Origin: JAFDZV01 sp035549015
Lineage (GTDB): Bacteria > Bacteroidota > Ignavibacteria > OLB7
DNA: 64,000 nt
Reading direction: 5' to 3'
Assembly (NCBI GenBank): GCA_035549015.1
Contig: DASZRW010000029.1
Coordinates: forward strand, 1-64,000
Shown in pieces: positions 54,192 through 63,664 of the stretch (positions within the stretch are counted from its first letter, which is position 1; the number at the start of each line of letters is the position of its first letter). Below the pieces are notes generated by a model. The model saw only the letters and a list, made by a program, of their open reading frames with translations. It ran no database searches and was not told the DNA's origin. The position numbers were made by a program, and so were the translations under genes.

Positions 54192-54992
54192 ATGATGTTC
54201 AACACGCTCCGTTCATATCTCGGTCTGCTCGGCGCGTACATGCGTGTCAACTGGCGCAGCGCGCTGGAGTATCGAACCAACTTCGTCTTCGAGGCGCTCC
54301 TCTCCGTGCTCGAAGTCGGGATGTATCTCTTCTACTGGAAGATCTTCTTCACCATCTCGAACGGTATTCCCGGCGCAACCTATCAGGAACTCGTGGCTCT
54401 GGTAGCGTTCAATCACGTTATCTATGCCGGAGCGGATACGCTGATGGGGAACAATGTCTGGGATGCCGGCGAGCACATCGTCAAGGGGCGCCTGGACATC
54501 TTCCTCACGCAGCCGAAGTCCGCCATCTATCAGCTCTTCTTCTCCGGCGCGCAGCCGATGCGTGCGATACAGATTCTGGTTGGATCGGCTGTCTTCTTCA
54601 TCGCCCTCCCCCCCGAGCCGGGCACCGTTGTTCTGTTCATCGTGGGCGCGATTACCGGCACCAGCATCTTCATCTCCTGGGTAATAGTGGTGCAGGCGCT
54701 CACCTTCCGTCTCGGCAACATCACGCTTATCTACAAGCTCCTCTCGGTGATCCTGCACTTCTCGAAGAAGCCTGCCGCGATATTTTCCGCGGCCGTGCGA
54801 TTCGTACTCTACACCATCATCCCTGCGGCGTTCGTTGGCTCTGTTCAGGCCCGCCAGTTGTTTCATCCAACTGCGGCGACGATTGCAGGACTCCTCGGGC
54901 TTGCGGTTGTTGCTCCGGCGATTGCCGTGCTCTTCTTCCGGCGCATGATGCGCCACTACGAGAGCGGGAATCTGGTGGGCGTTCGGATCTGA
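54192..54992 (+). CDS. ABC-2 type transporter permease
   Basis: 266 residues, with about six membrane helices (for example FEALLSVLEVGMYLFYWKIF, LVALVAFNHVIYAG, VLFIVGAITGTSIFISWVIV, AATIAGLLGLAVVAPAIAVL). The SALEYRTNF start and the HIVKGRLDIFLTQPKSAI cytoplasmic loop match the DUF990-type ABC-2 permease family, which works with a separate ATPase and often a second permease. Neither is in the window, so this is an orphan here. ATG 54192 (or 54195) has no clear ribosome site. The exported substrate is unknown. Confidence 0.82.
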   Translation: MMFNTLRSYLGLLGAYMRVNWRSALEYRTNFVFEALLSVLEVGMYLFYWKIFFTISNGIPGATYQELVALVAFNHVIYAGADTLMGNNVWDAGEHIVKGRLDIFLTQPKSAIYQLFFSGAQPMRAIQILVGSAVFFIALPPEPGTVVLFIVGAITGTSIFISWVIVVQALTFRLGNITLIYKLLSVILHFSKKPAAIFSAAVRFVLYTIIPAAFVGSVQARQLFHPTAATIAGLLGLAVVAPAIAVLFFRRMMRHYESGNLVGVRI

Positions 54993-55235
54993 CGGCAGGG
55001 CGCTGTGACTATCACGCAATGCCGCACATCCGTTCTATATTTGGCGACCGGCCAACGTTGGATTACTCGCGGAATTCCGTTATCCTCGTTGCATTGTGAT
55101 CGACGAACGTCAGGCGAATAGAGGGGTTCGGGACATGCAATCATCCCAGCGGAATCTGTGCTGCGCCCCGTTGGCGCGCCGTTTGCAGGCCGCGGCATGC
55201 AGAAGAACGTCATCCACGTATCAGATCGGAACCGT

Positions 55236-57647
55236 ATGATTCTGAAGCGCTCGCCACAACGGCTACTGCAACTACAGCGCGGATCGCTCCTCGCGATCGC
55301 GTTCGCCCTCTTGGCGCTGTGCGTCGCGCACAACACGATGCTCGCCCAACCGACGGAGGTTGCTTCCGAAGAGGGAACATCGCCTTCCGATACAACGGTG
55401 CCCAGAACCCCTTGGCTGTACATCGGCGGCTTCGGCGGCTTCTCCTTCATCTCCTACAGTGCCGCGCTGCCGCCGTCGTCGCTCACAACCGTCTCGCTTC
55501 CGTCGGCTCCGGACTTTTCGTCGGGCAGCGGCACCGGTGGGATGATCGGTGCGCTCGTGGAACTTCCGCTTGGCGAGACGTTCAACATCGGCGCACGCCT
55601 GAGCTACCAGTTGCACAGCGGATCGCTGGTTCAAACCTACACCTCCACCGATCTCGCGGGCGCGAGCAGCGGCACCGTGCAGGGAACCGTCTCCACGTCG
55701 TTCAGCCATCTTGCCGCAACGCTCTACGGCCGCGTTGCTCCGTTCTCCTTCCCGCTCTATGTCTATGGCGGCCCCACCCTGCTTCTCCCGTCGCAGGGAA
55801 CGTACAACTACATTGAGCGTATCGGCGGGCCTACCGGCGCGCAGTTCAGGGCTCCGTTCAAGGGGACCTCCCGCACGCTCGCCAATCGGTCCTTCACCAA
55901 CACGGCCACGCTCTTCGCGGCAACGGCCGGCATCGGGTACGAACATCCGTTGAGCAGCCGCCTGGGTCTGTTCGGAGAGCTTCAGTTCCAACCCCTGCTG
56001 GGGGATTACCTGAGCCCGCTTCCCAGCGGCAAGTCCTTTACCGGGGCCACGCTCAGCATTCTCGTGGGCCTCAGGCTGGGCCTCGTTCATTCGCCCGCAC
56101 CCCCTCCGCCACCGCCTGTGAAGAAGGACACCACGGTGGCGCGCAAGCCGGAGACCGGTCCGTTCGATGCCAAGGGCGTCACCAGCGGCGGCCTTGCCGA
56201 TACGATCGTGGTGAACAAGAAGACCGTGAAGGCAACGGAGGTGCATGCCCTGCTCCCCTACATCTTTTTCGATCGCGACTCCGCGGAGATCCCGAAGCGC
56301 TATATCAGGCTGGATGCCAAGGGACGGAAGAACTTCCAGGTGGAGCGTCTGCCGCGCGGCAACACACTGGACATCTACTATCAGCTTCTCAACATCGTCG
56401 GCCAGCGCATACGCGAGGACCGGGTGCAGGAGGTGACGATCACCGGCTGCGTGAGCCAGTTCGAGAAGGATACAACGCTTGCCCGCCGCCGCGCAGAGGC
56501 GGTACGCAGCTACCTGATCACGGCATGGCGCATTCCGGAAAAGCGTCTGAAGCTGGTTGTTCGCGGCCTGCCGGCAAACCCCTCGCTCAGCGAAGTGGAT
56601 ACCGCCGAGGCCGCGCGCGAGAATCAGCGCGTGGAGATTGCCTCCGAAGGCTATGTCGTGGAGCGACCCGTGGAACTGCCGGACACGACGTTCCTTGCGC
56701 CGCTCGGCACGATTCGATTCCTTCCTCCCCCCTCGAAGCCGGACACCAGCGGCCTGGTGGACGGCTGGTCGCTCGATGTGAGGATCGGCGACTCGCTCAT
56801 CAAGAAGGCGGTGACCGGCTCCGGCCAGCCTCCCAAGCAGATCGACTACCAGATCGTCAACCGTCCGGATCTCGATCTTCGTGCGCCGCTGGAGATCTCC
56901 TCCACGCTCACGATCCGCGATACACTCTATCAGGATCTGGCCCGGCTCAACAGCCGGAAGGTTGTGATGAAGAGCGAGGGAACGTATGTGGAGGAGAGGA
57001 ATGTGGAGGACGGGCGGTATGTGGATACCTACAATCTGCTTCTCTTCAGCTTCGACAGCTCGCAGGCCACGGCGTTCTCGCAGCAGGCCTCCGGTGTGAT
57101 GAAGCAGAAGATCGATTCCACATCCAAGGTGTTCGTGGTGGGGCATACGGACCGGATCGGTCTGCCGTATTACAACAAGGCGCTTTCGCAGCGCCGCGCA
57201 GAGTTCGCCGCGCAGCTTCTGAATCTGAAGGGGGCGGAGGTTGTGGGCATGGGTGAGAAGAATCTCCTCTACGACAACCAGTTCCCCGAAGGGCGCTACT
57301 ACTCCCGCACGGTGACGGTAACGGTGGAGACGCCGATTCCGGGCGGCGCAGCCGCGCCCGAGGGATCATCCCGCACCAGGAGAAAGGCCGCGCCGCAGAG
57401 CGAGGAGATGAAGAGCAACGGCGAGGCGCCGCAGTCGAGTGGGAAGCCGTCGGAGGCGAAGCCTGTGCAGGCGAAGAAGAGCACAGCGAAGCCGCAGGCA
57501 TCGGGCGCATCCGCTCCCGCTGCCACGGAGCCTGCGCCGAAGCCGGCGGCCGCACCGAAGTCCAACGCCGGAACGAAGCCGGCGACCTCCACGAAGGCCG
57601 TGAGCGATTCCTCGAAGACCAGAAAGCCGGTCGGCACCAAGCCGTAG
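55236..57647 (+). CDS. outer-membrane protein with two OmpA-like domains and a Lys/Pro/Ala-rich tail
   Basis: 803 residues from ATG 55236. Signal peptide (core LLAIAFALLALCVA, cleaved near LAQP), then a beta-barrel-like domain to about 285 (WLYIGGFGGFSFISYSAAL, FNIGARLSYQLHSGS, LSILVGLRLGLVHS), a Pro-rich linker (APPPPPPVKKD), a first OmpA-like domain (about 335-475; PYIFFDRDSAEIPKRY, QEVTITGCVS, ARRRAEAVRSYLI), a connecting beta region, and a second OmpA-like domain (about 600-705; LLLFSFDSSQATAFSQQASG, KVFVVGHTDRIGLPYYNKAL, SQRRAEFAAQLL). The last 100 residues are Lys/Pro/Ala/Ser-rich. OmpA domains bind peptidoglycan; having two is unusual. A perfect-stem hairpin follows. Confidence 0.85.
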   Translation: MILKRSPQRLLQLQRGSLLAIAFALLALCVAHNTMLAQPTEVASEEGTSPSDTTVPRTPWLYIGGFGGFSFISYSAALPPSSLTTVSLPSAPDFSSGSGTGGMIGALVELPLGETFNIGARLSYQLHSGSLVQTYTSTDLAGASSGTVQGTVSTSFSHLAATLYGRVAPFSFPLYVYGGPTLLLPSQGTYNYIERIGGPTGAQFRAPFKGTSRTLANRSFTNTATLFAATAGIGYEHPLSSRLGLFGELQFQPLLGDYLSPLPSGKSFTGATLSILVGLRLGLVHSPAPPPPPPVKKDTTVARKPETGPFDAKGVTSGGLADTIVVNKKTVKATEVHALLPYIFFDRDSAEIPKRYIRLDAKGRKNFQVERLPRGNTLDIYYQLLNIVGQRIREDRVQEVTITGCVSQFEKDTTLARRRAEAVRSYLITAWRIPEKRLKLVVRGLPANPSLSEVDTAEAARENQRVEIASEGYVVERPVELPDTTFLAPLGTIRFLPPPSKPDTSGLVDGWSLDVRIGDSLIKKAVTGSGQPPKQIDYQIVNRPDLDLRAPLEISSTLTIRDTLYQDLARLNSRKVVMKSEGTYVEERNVEDGRYVDTYNLLLFSFDSSQATAFSQQASGVMKQKIDSTSKVFVVGHTDRIGLPYYNKALSQRRAEFAAQLLNLKGAEVVGMGEKNLLYDNQFPEGRYYSRTVTVTVETPIPGGAAAPEGSSRTRRKAAPQSEEMKSNGEAPQSSGKPSEAKPVQAKKSTAKPQASGASAPAATEPAPKPAAAPKSNAGTKPATSTKAVSDSSKTRKPVGTKP

Positions 57648-57673
57648 GAGTGCGGGCCGCCGTGATGAACGGA

Positions 57674-57709
57674 GAACGCCCGGACGATCGCTCGATCGTC
57701 CGGGCGTTC
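57674..57709. terminator. long perfect hairpin after the OmpA-like gene
   Basis: GAACGCCCGGACGA and its exact complement flank an 8-base, itself partly palindromic, centre; 27 bases after the stop. No T tract. The gap up to 57901 shows no gene. Confidence 0.7.
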
Positions 57710-57901
57710 CGATTATGGAGCGGCCGGCCCATGCAGCAGTGATGGGAACGCAGACTGCAGGAGAGAGCGTGTGCGTGTGTGGAGAGAGTGCGCGGCCGGG
57801 AACGGCCTGCACCAATAAGAGTATCTGCGTGGCAGGAAGTGGACATGGCCGATCGGGGGTATGCGATCGGCCGTTCCATTCGGAACTGCTGCGTGCCCGG
57901 G

Positions 57902-59098
57902 CTACGGTGATTCCGGGAGCGCCACGTACAGGTACAGCGTGTGCGTGCGCGAGCCGCTGCGGCCGGACATCACGAATGCAAGCTCGATCGACTTGTCGCG
58001 CAGACGGGTGCGGCCATTCTCCAGCAGATCGTAGTCCGATGCGATGACGCTCAGGCGGTATCGCCTGCCGCCAAGCGGTATCAGTTGCGGCTTCAGCTGG
58101 AATGCTGTGCACTCCGCGCATTGAATGCTCGCCGTGGCAGCGCTGTCGCGGGGGTCCGCCATCCATGAAAGATCCAGAGGGGGCGTGCTGCATGTTCGTG
58201 CGGTGGCGTTGAACGAGAGCACGAATGCGGAGGGCATCTCCGCCGGCGCCTGGGCCGGAGGTGCCTCGATGCTCATACGCCTCGCCTCCAGCGGGATAAC
58301 CGGCTGGGGTGTTACGCCCGGCTGATTGCAGAGGAGCAACACCCAGCGTGATCTCTCCCCCGTCCCTCCCGGCTTCCAGTAGACCTTCGTAACCACGTCC
58401 TCGGGACGCAGATCGGGGGTGATGGTCAGCGGCGACTTCTGGTGCGGATCGCCGGGAGTGAACGTGGTTCCCTCGCGATTCAGTACCTCCGCTCCCTTGA
58501 ACGTCACCACCGTCTGATAGTCCGCATCCGGGATGTATGGCGTGTACAATTGCGTGGATGGGTCGTAGACCTGACCTATCACACCGCGGAGTGCCGGCCA
58601 GCGGTCGGTGCCGTTGTTGATGACGGATCCATCCTTCAATCGCGCACCGGACAACAGGGGATGGCAGACCGAGAGGATACGTTCATCCGTCGCAACTACT
58701 CCGGCGACGACTGCCTTGATCCGGATGCGGGAATCCCCCACCTCCGGCCGGTCCACGAATCCCACATACATGTTGTCTCCCTCATCGGCGGCAGCCATGC
58801 GCATCGGGGCGGAGCATTCCTTCGATGCCGTGCCGGGGCCTATCAGCATGCGGACGGCCAGCGGAGCCGCATCCAGCCAGCGGATGGTGTCGTGCGGGAA
58901 GAGAAATGCCGCGAACGGCGCTTCCTTCCCCGTCCGGGTCTGCCGGTGATGTTGTGCGGCCAGCGGTGCGGGGGCGAACACCAGTACGAGAGCGAACAGC
59001 AGTACGTGGGCGAATGGCAGTACATGCGCGAACAGCAGTACATGCGCGAACAGCGCAGCCCGTCCGTGCCGTCTGCGCATGGGGTACGCAGGGAACAT
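57902..59098 (-). CDS. exported protein of unknown function with a repeat-built signal peptide
   Basis: 398 residues. The N-terminus (MFPAYPMRRRHGRAAL) is followed by a hydrophobic stretch made of 6-residue repeats FAHVLL, FAHVLP, FAHVLL, FALVLV, then FAPAPLA and a cleavage site near LAAQ: a signal peptide extended by an 18-base tandem repeat. The mature part starts HHRQTRTGKEAPFAAFLFPH and is beta-rich, with MRMAAADEGDNMYVGFVDRP, a Pro-rich linker (APPAQAPAEMPS) and a cysteine pair in SIQCAECTAF. No family recognised. ATG 59098 has AGGA 6 bases upstream; ATG 59080 is an alternative. It is divergent from tilS. Confidence 0.72.
   Translation of the reverse strand: MFPAYPMRRRHGRAALFAHVLLFAHVLPFAHVLLFALVLVFAPAPLAAQHHRQTRTGKEAPFAAFLFPHDTIRWLDAAPLAVRMLIGPGTASKECSAPMRMAAADEGDNMYVGFVDRPEVGDSRIRIKAVVAGVVATDERILSVCHPLLSGARLKDGSVINNGTDRWPALRGVIGQVYDPSTQLYTPYIPDADYQTVVTFKGAEVLNREGTTFTPGDPHQKSPLTITPDLRPEDVVTKVYWKPGGTGERSRWVLLLCNQPGVTPQPVIPLEARRMSIEAPPAQAPAEMPSAFVLSFNATARTCSTPPLDLSWMADPRDSAATASIQCAECTAFQLKPQLIPLGGRRYRLSVIASDYDLLENGRTRLRDKSIELAFVMSGRSGSRTHTLYLYVALPESP
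58974..59054 (-). repeat. 18-base tandem repeat in the signal-peptide region
   Basis: Four consecutive 18-base units (such as GCGAACAGCAGTACATGC on the plus strand) plus a half unit, coding FAHVLL-type hexamers on the minus strand. Copy-number change would lengthen or shorten the signal peptide without frameshift. Confidence 0.85.
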
Positions 59099-59337
59099 GG
59101 AACATCCTGGTTACGTGTGTCGATCCGGATGGCGTGCGTCCGTTGCGCAGGAACGGGACGCGGGTTGGGGGCGCCGGGCGAAACATACGATCTTCGTGCA
59201 CGGCGCGCCAGTGCCCGGCTCCGTTCAATCGTCCGATCGTCGTTCGTTCGGCAGCCATCCTTCTTTCATGGTTTATGGAGCGATACGATTCAGGACGTAC
59301 GCACGTGCGGAGCATTCCGTAATTTGACCCCTCATAT

Positions 59338-60780
59338 ATGATTCCATTCTCCCGTACCCTGATAACGTTCCTCCAGCAGATCCGGCGATTCATGCGCCAA
59401 CACGAGATGCTGCTGGGGCAGGAAAAGGTGCTCGTTGCTGTAAGCGGCGGCATCGATTCCATGGCGTTGCTCGACCTCATGGCGCGTCTGGCACCGGTTA
59501 TGAAACTGGAGCTGGCCGTTGCACACTTCGATCATGGACTTCGCGGCGAGGAGTCGCAGGAGGACGCCATGTTCGTGGTGGAGCAGGCCAAGGCGCGCGG
59601 TCTGAAATCCTATGTCGGCCGTGGTGATATCCGGAAGCTGGCCTCCCTTCAGAGCCTGTCGATCGAGGAGACCGCACGGAAGGCGCGATATCAGTTCCTC
59701 TCCCGCGTGGCGCGCAAGCATGCGTACGATGTTGTCCTGACGGCGCACAACGCCAACGACAACGCCGAGACGCTGCTGCTGAACCTGCTTCGCGGCAGCG
59801 GCGTGAGCGGGCTTGCCGGCATTCCGCCGGTGCGCCCGCTTGTTGAAGAGGTGATCGTATGCCGCCCCCTGCTCGGCACGGAGCGGAGCGAGATCCAGAA
59901 GTATGCAGACGAGGTGGAGCTGAAGTGGCGTGAGGATGCCACCAACGCCACCATGAAGCATACGCGCAATCGCGTCCGTCACGAACTGCTTCCGCTGCTG
60001 ACGCAGTACAACCCTGCCATTCTGAATACACTGAACTCCACCGCGGAGATCATGCGTGGCCTGGATCAGTACCTGAGCCACTCCGTGGATCTCTCGATGC
60101 GGAGTGTGATTCTCGCAACCACACCGGAGCAGGTGGATCTGGATATCAATCACCTGAAGCATTACCTGCCGGCCATCCAGGCGGAGATCGTGCAGCGCAT
60201 CGTTTCCAAGGTGTTCGACATCCCGCCGGTATCGCATGGCGCGCTGGAGCGCACGCTTGCCCTGATCTGGAAGGAGACCGGATCGAAGGCGGAGCTTGGC
60301 GGCGGCCTGACGGCCCTGCGCGACCGCGAGCGGATCCTGATCCGCTGCGAGCCGCCCCCGATGCTTCCCGTGGAGCGTGGGTTCGCCGTGGGTGCGGCCG
60401 TGCAGACGGAGCTCGGCGTGCTGAACACGGAGCTGATGGAGCGCGCGAGCGTTCGCTTCACGCGCAACAGCCATGTGGAATTCGTTGATGCGGACAAGCT
60501 CCCCGAGACCCTGACGCTTCGTACGTGGCGGGAGGGTGACCGCTTCCATCCGCTCGGCATGACGGGTGAAAAGAAGGTGAGCGACTTCCTCGTGGACAGC
60601 AAGGTATCGCTGGACAAGAAGCGCGAGGTGCTTGTGGTGGCCGATGGCGAGACCATCATCTGGGTATGCGGGATGCGCCTGGATGAGCGCTACAAGGTTG
60701 CGCCGCAGACCCAGCGCGTGCTTCGTATGGAACTGCGGGTCTCCAAACCGGGAAAGCCGGCCGATGAGCGCAAGCGCTGA
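59338..60780 (+). CDS. tilS: tRNA(Ile)-lysidine synthase
   Basis: 480 residues. Converts C34 of tRNA-Ile(CAU) to lysidine with ATP and lysine, so that it reads AUA. The PP-loop VLVAVSGGIDSMALLDL (SGGIDS at 36-41) is present, with AHFDHGLRGEES, VLTAHNANDNAETLLLNLLR and RNRVRHELLPLL, and a C-terminal domain with LRTWREGDRFHPLGMTGEKK and VSDFLVDSKVSLDKKREVLV. No Shine-Dalgarno is visible before ATG 59338. Its end overlaps the hpt start by 17 bases, so translation is probably coupled; ftsH follows. The tilS-hpt-ftsH order is common in bacteria. Confidence 0.96.
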   Translation: MIPFSRTLITFLQQIRRFMRQHEMLLGQEKVLVAVSGGIDSMALLDLMARLAPVMKLELAVAHFDHGLRGEESQEDAMFVVEQAKARGLKSYVGRGDIRKLASLQSLSIEETARKARYQFLSRVARKHAYDVVLTAHNANDNAETLLLNLLRGSGVSGLAGIPPVRPLVEEVIVCRPLLGTERSEIQKYADEVELKWREDATNATMKHTRNRVRHELLPLLTQYNPAILNTLNSTAEIMRGLDQYLSHSVDLSMRSVILATTPEQVDLDINHLKHYLPAIQAEIVQRIVSKVFDIPPVSHGALERTLALIWKETGSKAELGGGLTALRDRERILIRCEPPPMLPVERGFAVGAAVQTELGVLNTELMERASVRFTRNSHVEFVDADKLPETLTLRTWREGDRFHPLGMTGEKKVSDFLVDSKVSLDKKREVLVVADGETIIWVCGMRLDERYKVAPQTQRVLRMELRVSKPGKPADERKR

Positions 60781-61336
60781 ACCACGAGAAGGCCTGATGA
60801 TCGGCGGGCATCGGTTCGTGCCGATGATCGATGCCGCCGCGATAGCCGCCGCCGTCCGGCGTATCGGCAGTGAGATCCGGGCCTTGTTCCGGAATACCGA
60901 TCCGCTGGTGGTGTGCGTATTGAACGGAGCGGCGTTGTTTCATGCCGACCTGATTCGCGCCATCGGCGGCGAACTCGAGGTGGATTATCTCCGGGTTGGA
61001 AGTTACGATGGCGGTATGGCTTCCACGGGTCGCATAAATTTTACTGCGGCTCCCGGCACTTCGCCGCGGGATCGAAACGTCATACTGGTCGAGGATATCG
61101 TCGACACCGGAAGAACCGCTGATCATCTTCGCAGGTATTACCAGCAGGAAGGGGCCGCATCGGTAGCGGTGGCGGCACTTCTGTACAAGCGCGAGGCCGA
61201 CCTTCTGGGCCATCCTCCCGAGTTTCTCGGGTTCGAGATCCCCGATCGTTTCGTTGTGGGATACGGGCTCGATTATCGACAGCAGGGGCGAAATCTACCC
61301 GCTGTCTACGTGCTCGAAGCCGGCGGTGCGGCATGA
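60764..61336 (+). CDS. hpt: hypoxanthine phosphoribosyltransferase
   Basis: 190 residues. Salvages hypoxanthine/guanine with PRPP. The PRPP loop VILVEDIVDTGRTADHL (about 106-122) is intact, as are VCVLNGAALFHADLIR with the N-G flexible part and PDRFVVGYGLDYRQQGRNLP near the end. ATG 60764 lies inside the tilS end; ATG 60797, preceded by GAGAAGG, is a good alternative (179 residues). It sits between tilS and ftsH as in many genomes. Cytoplasmic. Confidence 0.94.
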   Translation: MSASAEPREGLMIGGHRFVPMIDAAAIAAAVRRIGSEIRALFRNTDPLVVCVLNGAALFHADLIRAIGGELEVDYLRVGSYDGGMASTGRINFTAAPGTSPRDRNVILVEDIVDTGRTADHLRRYYQQEGAASVAVAALLYKREADLLGHPPEFLGFEIPDRFVVGYGLDYRQQGRNLPAVYVLEAGGAA

Positions 61337-61401
61337 GGAGCAGGCCCGACGGCAGGGCTGTCGAAGAATGTTGTCTGACTTGATAAGGATCGATACGTCC
61401 G

Positions 61402-63492
61402 ATGAGTGATGATATGAATCAACGGAAGCCCATGCGGCCGATGCCGCAGCGGCGCCCTCCGAACAACAGCGACGACGAAGGGAACATCAACCGCATCGTG
61501 AGAACCGTTCTGATCTGGTTGATGATTATCCTGGGCTGCATCGTGATCTACATGCTCGCGCGCAACAGCGGCGCGCAGCCGGTGCCGGTTACCTACAACG
61601 AGTATCTGCGCCTGCTCCAGACCGATCAGATGAGCCGCGCCACGGTGTACAAGGGGCAGCTGGATGATTACGAGTTCCAGAGCGAACTCCGTTCCCGGCA
61701 GGAAGTGATGAGCGACGCCGGCAAGAAGGTTCCGGCCGCCATGATCTCCACCAAGCTGCTCGTGATCGACAGCGACGTGCAGAAGCAGTGGATGGATCAC
61801 GGCCTCACCGTCAGTGTACAGCAGCAGGGGAACGAGCTGATCACCGCACTGCTGAGTTCGATTCCCTGGATACTGCTGATCGGTGCATGGTTCTTCCTCT
61901 TCCGCCGTGTTCAGGGAGCCGGCACCAAGGGGATCTTCTCCTTCGGCAAGTCGCGGGCCCGCATGCTGAGCGAAACCGCTCCGCGCGTCACCTTCGCAGA
62001 CGTGGCCGGCGCCGACGAGGCCAAGGAGGAACTGCACGAGATCGTGGAGTTCCTTCGCGAGCCGGGCAAGTTCCAGCGCCTCGGCGGCAAGATCCCGCGC
62101 GGCGTTCTGCTGCTCGGGCCTCCGGGAACCGGCAAGACCCTGCTTGCGCGCGCCGTTGCCGGCGAGGCCGGCGTGCAGTATCTCTCGATCTCCGGTGCGG
62201 ACTTCGTGGAGATGTTCGTGGGCGTCGGCGCATCGCGTGTGCGCGACCTGTTCGAGCAGGCAAAGAAGATCGCTCCCGCCATCATCTTCATCGACGAGAT
62301 CGATGCCGTTGGCCGCCAGCGCGGCGCAGGCCTTGGCGGCGGCCACGATGAGCGCGAGCAGACGCTGAACGCGCTCCTGGTGGAGATGGATGGGTTCGAG
62401 CAGAATGTTGGCGTCATCATCATCGCGGCAACCAACCGTCCCGATGTGCTCGATCCGGCGCTGCTGCGTCCCGGCCGCTTCGATCGCCAGATCGTGGTGG
62501 ACCGTCCGGACCGCCGCGGACGCGAGGGGATCCTGAAGGTGCATACGCGCAACATGCCTCTCGCCGAGAATGTGGATCTGATGACGATCGCGCAGGCCAC
62601 GCCCGGTTTCTCCGGCGCGGACCTCGCCAATCTCTGCAACGAGGCCGCCATCTACGCCGCTCGCCGGAACGGCGATCGCGTCACGATGTACGACTTCGAG
62701 ATGGCGAAGGACAAGCTGATGCTGGGCCTCGAGCGGCGTACGATGGTGATGTCCGAGGACGAGCGGAAGATGACCGCCTATCACGAGGTTGGCCACGTGC
62801 TGGTTGGACACTTCATGCCGCAGGGCGATCCGCTCCACAAGGTCACCATCATCCCGCGCGGCCGCGCGCTCGGCGTGACCGCATTCCTTCCGAACGACGA
62901 TTCGCATTCGCGTTCGCGCGAGTGGTTCGAGGCGAAGATCGCAATGGCGATGGGAGGCCGCGCTGCGGAGCTTCTGATATTCGGCAACTACACCTCCGGT
63001 GCACAGGGGGACATCAAAACCGTCACGCAGCTTGCACGGCAGATGGTGTGCGAACTCGGAATGTCCGAGACGCTTGGCCCGATCAACTACGCATCGAACG
63101 ACGGCGAAGTATTCCTTGGCCGCGACTTCGCAACGCATCGCGACATCAGCGAGGCCACGGCGGAGATCATCGACAAGGAGGTTCGCCGGATCGTGGATGA
63201 TGGAATGCGCCGCGCGCAGGATGTGCTTCGGGAGCATATCGACATCCTCCACAGAATGTCGCTGCTGCTTCTGGAGCGCGAGACGCTGGATGCCGAGGAG
63301 ATCGAGGCCGTTGTGCGCGGTGAGGAACTTCCACCCATGGAGGTGAAGAAGATGCTTCAGGCGCGGATGGCTACCGGCCAGGCGGCGCCCGAGAAGGGAG
63401 CTGCCGCCGCGCCGCCGCCGCAGACCGTTGGCCCCGCACCGGGCGGCAGCGCTCCGCCTCCGCCATCACGCGATGTGAACGCCGGCGCATGA
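61402..63492 (+). CDS. ftsH: ATP-dependent zinc metalloprotease FtsH
   Basis: 696 residues. Degrades membrane and some soluble proteins with ATP. Two N-terminal membrane helices (about 33-55 and 150-170; WLMIILGCIVIYMLA, LLSSIPWILLIGAWFFLFRR) flank a periplasmic domain. The AAA module has Walker A GPPGTGKT (239-246), Walker B IIFIDEIDAVG and the second-region-of-homology arginines (LLRPGRFDRQIV). The zinc site is HEVGH (461-465), where most FtsH have HEAGH; the catalytic glutamate is kept. The C-terminus is Pro/Ala-rich. ATG 61402 has AAGGATC upstream. A strong hairpin follows at 63572. Confidence 0.97.
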   Translation: MSDDMNQRKPMRPMPQRRPPNNSDDEGNINRIVRTVLIWLMIILGCIVIYMLARNSGAQPVPVTYNEYLRLLQTDQMSRATVYKGQLDDYEFQSELRSRQEVMSDAGKKVPAAMISTKLLVIDSDVQKQWMDHGLTVSVQQQGNELITALLSSIPWILLIGAWFFLFRRVQGAGTKGIFSFGKSRARMLSETAPRVTFADVAGADEAKEELHEIVEFLREPGKFQRLGGKIPRGVLLLGPPGTGKTLLARAVAGEAGVQYLSISGADFVEMFVGVGASRVRDLFEQAKKIAPAIIFIDEIDAVGRQRGAGLGGGHDEREQTLNALLVEMDGFEQNVGVIIIAATNRPDVLDPALLRPGRFDRQIVVDRPDRRGREGILKVHTRNMPLAENVDLMTIAQATPGFSGADLANLCNEAAIYAARRNGDRVTMYDFEMAKDKLMLGLERRTMVMSEDERKMTAYHEVGHVLVGHFMPQGDPLHKVTIIPRGRALGVTAFLPNDDSHSRSREWFEAKIAMAMGGRAAELLIFGNYTSGAQGDIKTVTQLARQMVCELGMSETLGPINYASNDGEVFLGRDFATHRDISEATAEIIDKEVRRIVDDGMRRAQDVLREHIDILHRMSLLLLERETLDAEEIEAVVRGEELPPMEVKKMLQARMATGQAAPEKGAAAAPPPQTVGPAPGGSAPPPPSRDVNAGA

Positions 63493-63571
63493 CCGGGGTG
63501 AGCCTCCAGGCAGATCGTTACCCGGATTCCTTCGGGCGGATCGGTCCCGTTCGTTAACAATACGTTATGTT

Positions 63572-63603
63572 AGCGCCCGTTCATGGTCACATGAACGGGC
63601 GCT
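63572..63603. terminator. hairpin terminator after ftsH
   Basis: AGCGCCCGTTCATG and its exact complement flank a 4-base loop, followed by GTTCATTATCC. A perfect 14-base stem. Confidence 0.75.
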
Positions 63604-63664
63604 GTTCATTATCCTTCCATGTTGCCATGCGGCCGGCCCTTCATCGTTCAGATCGCTCGCCTTC

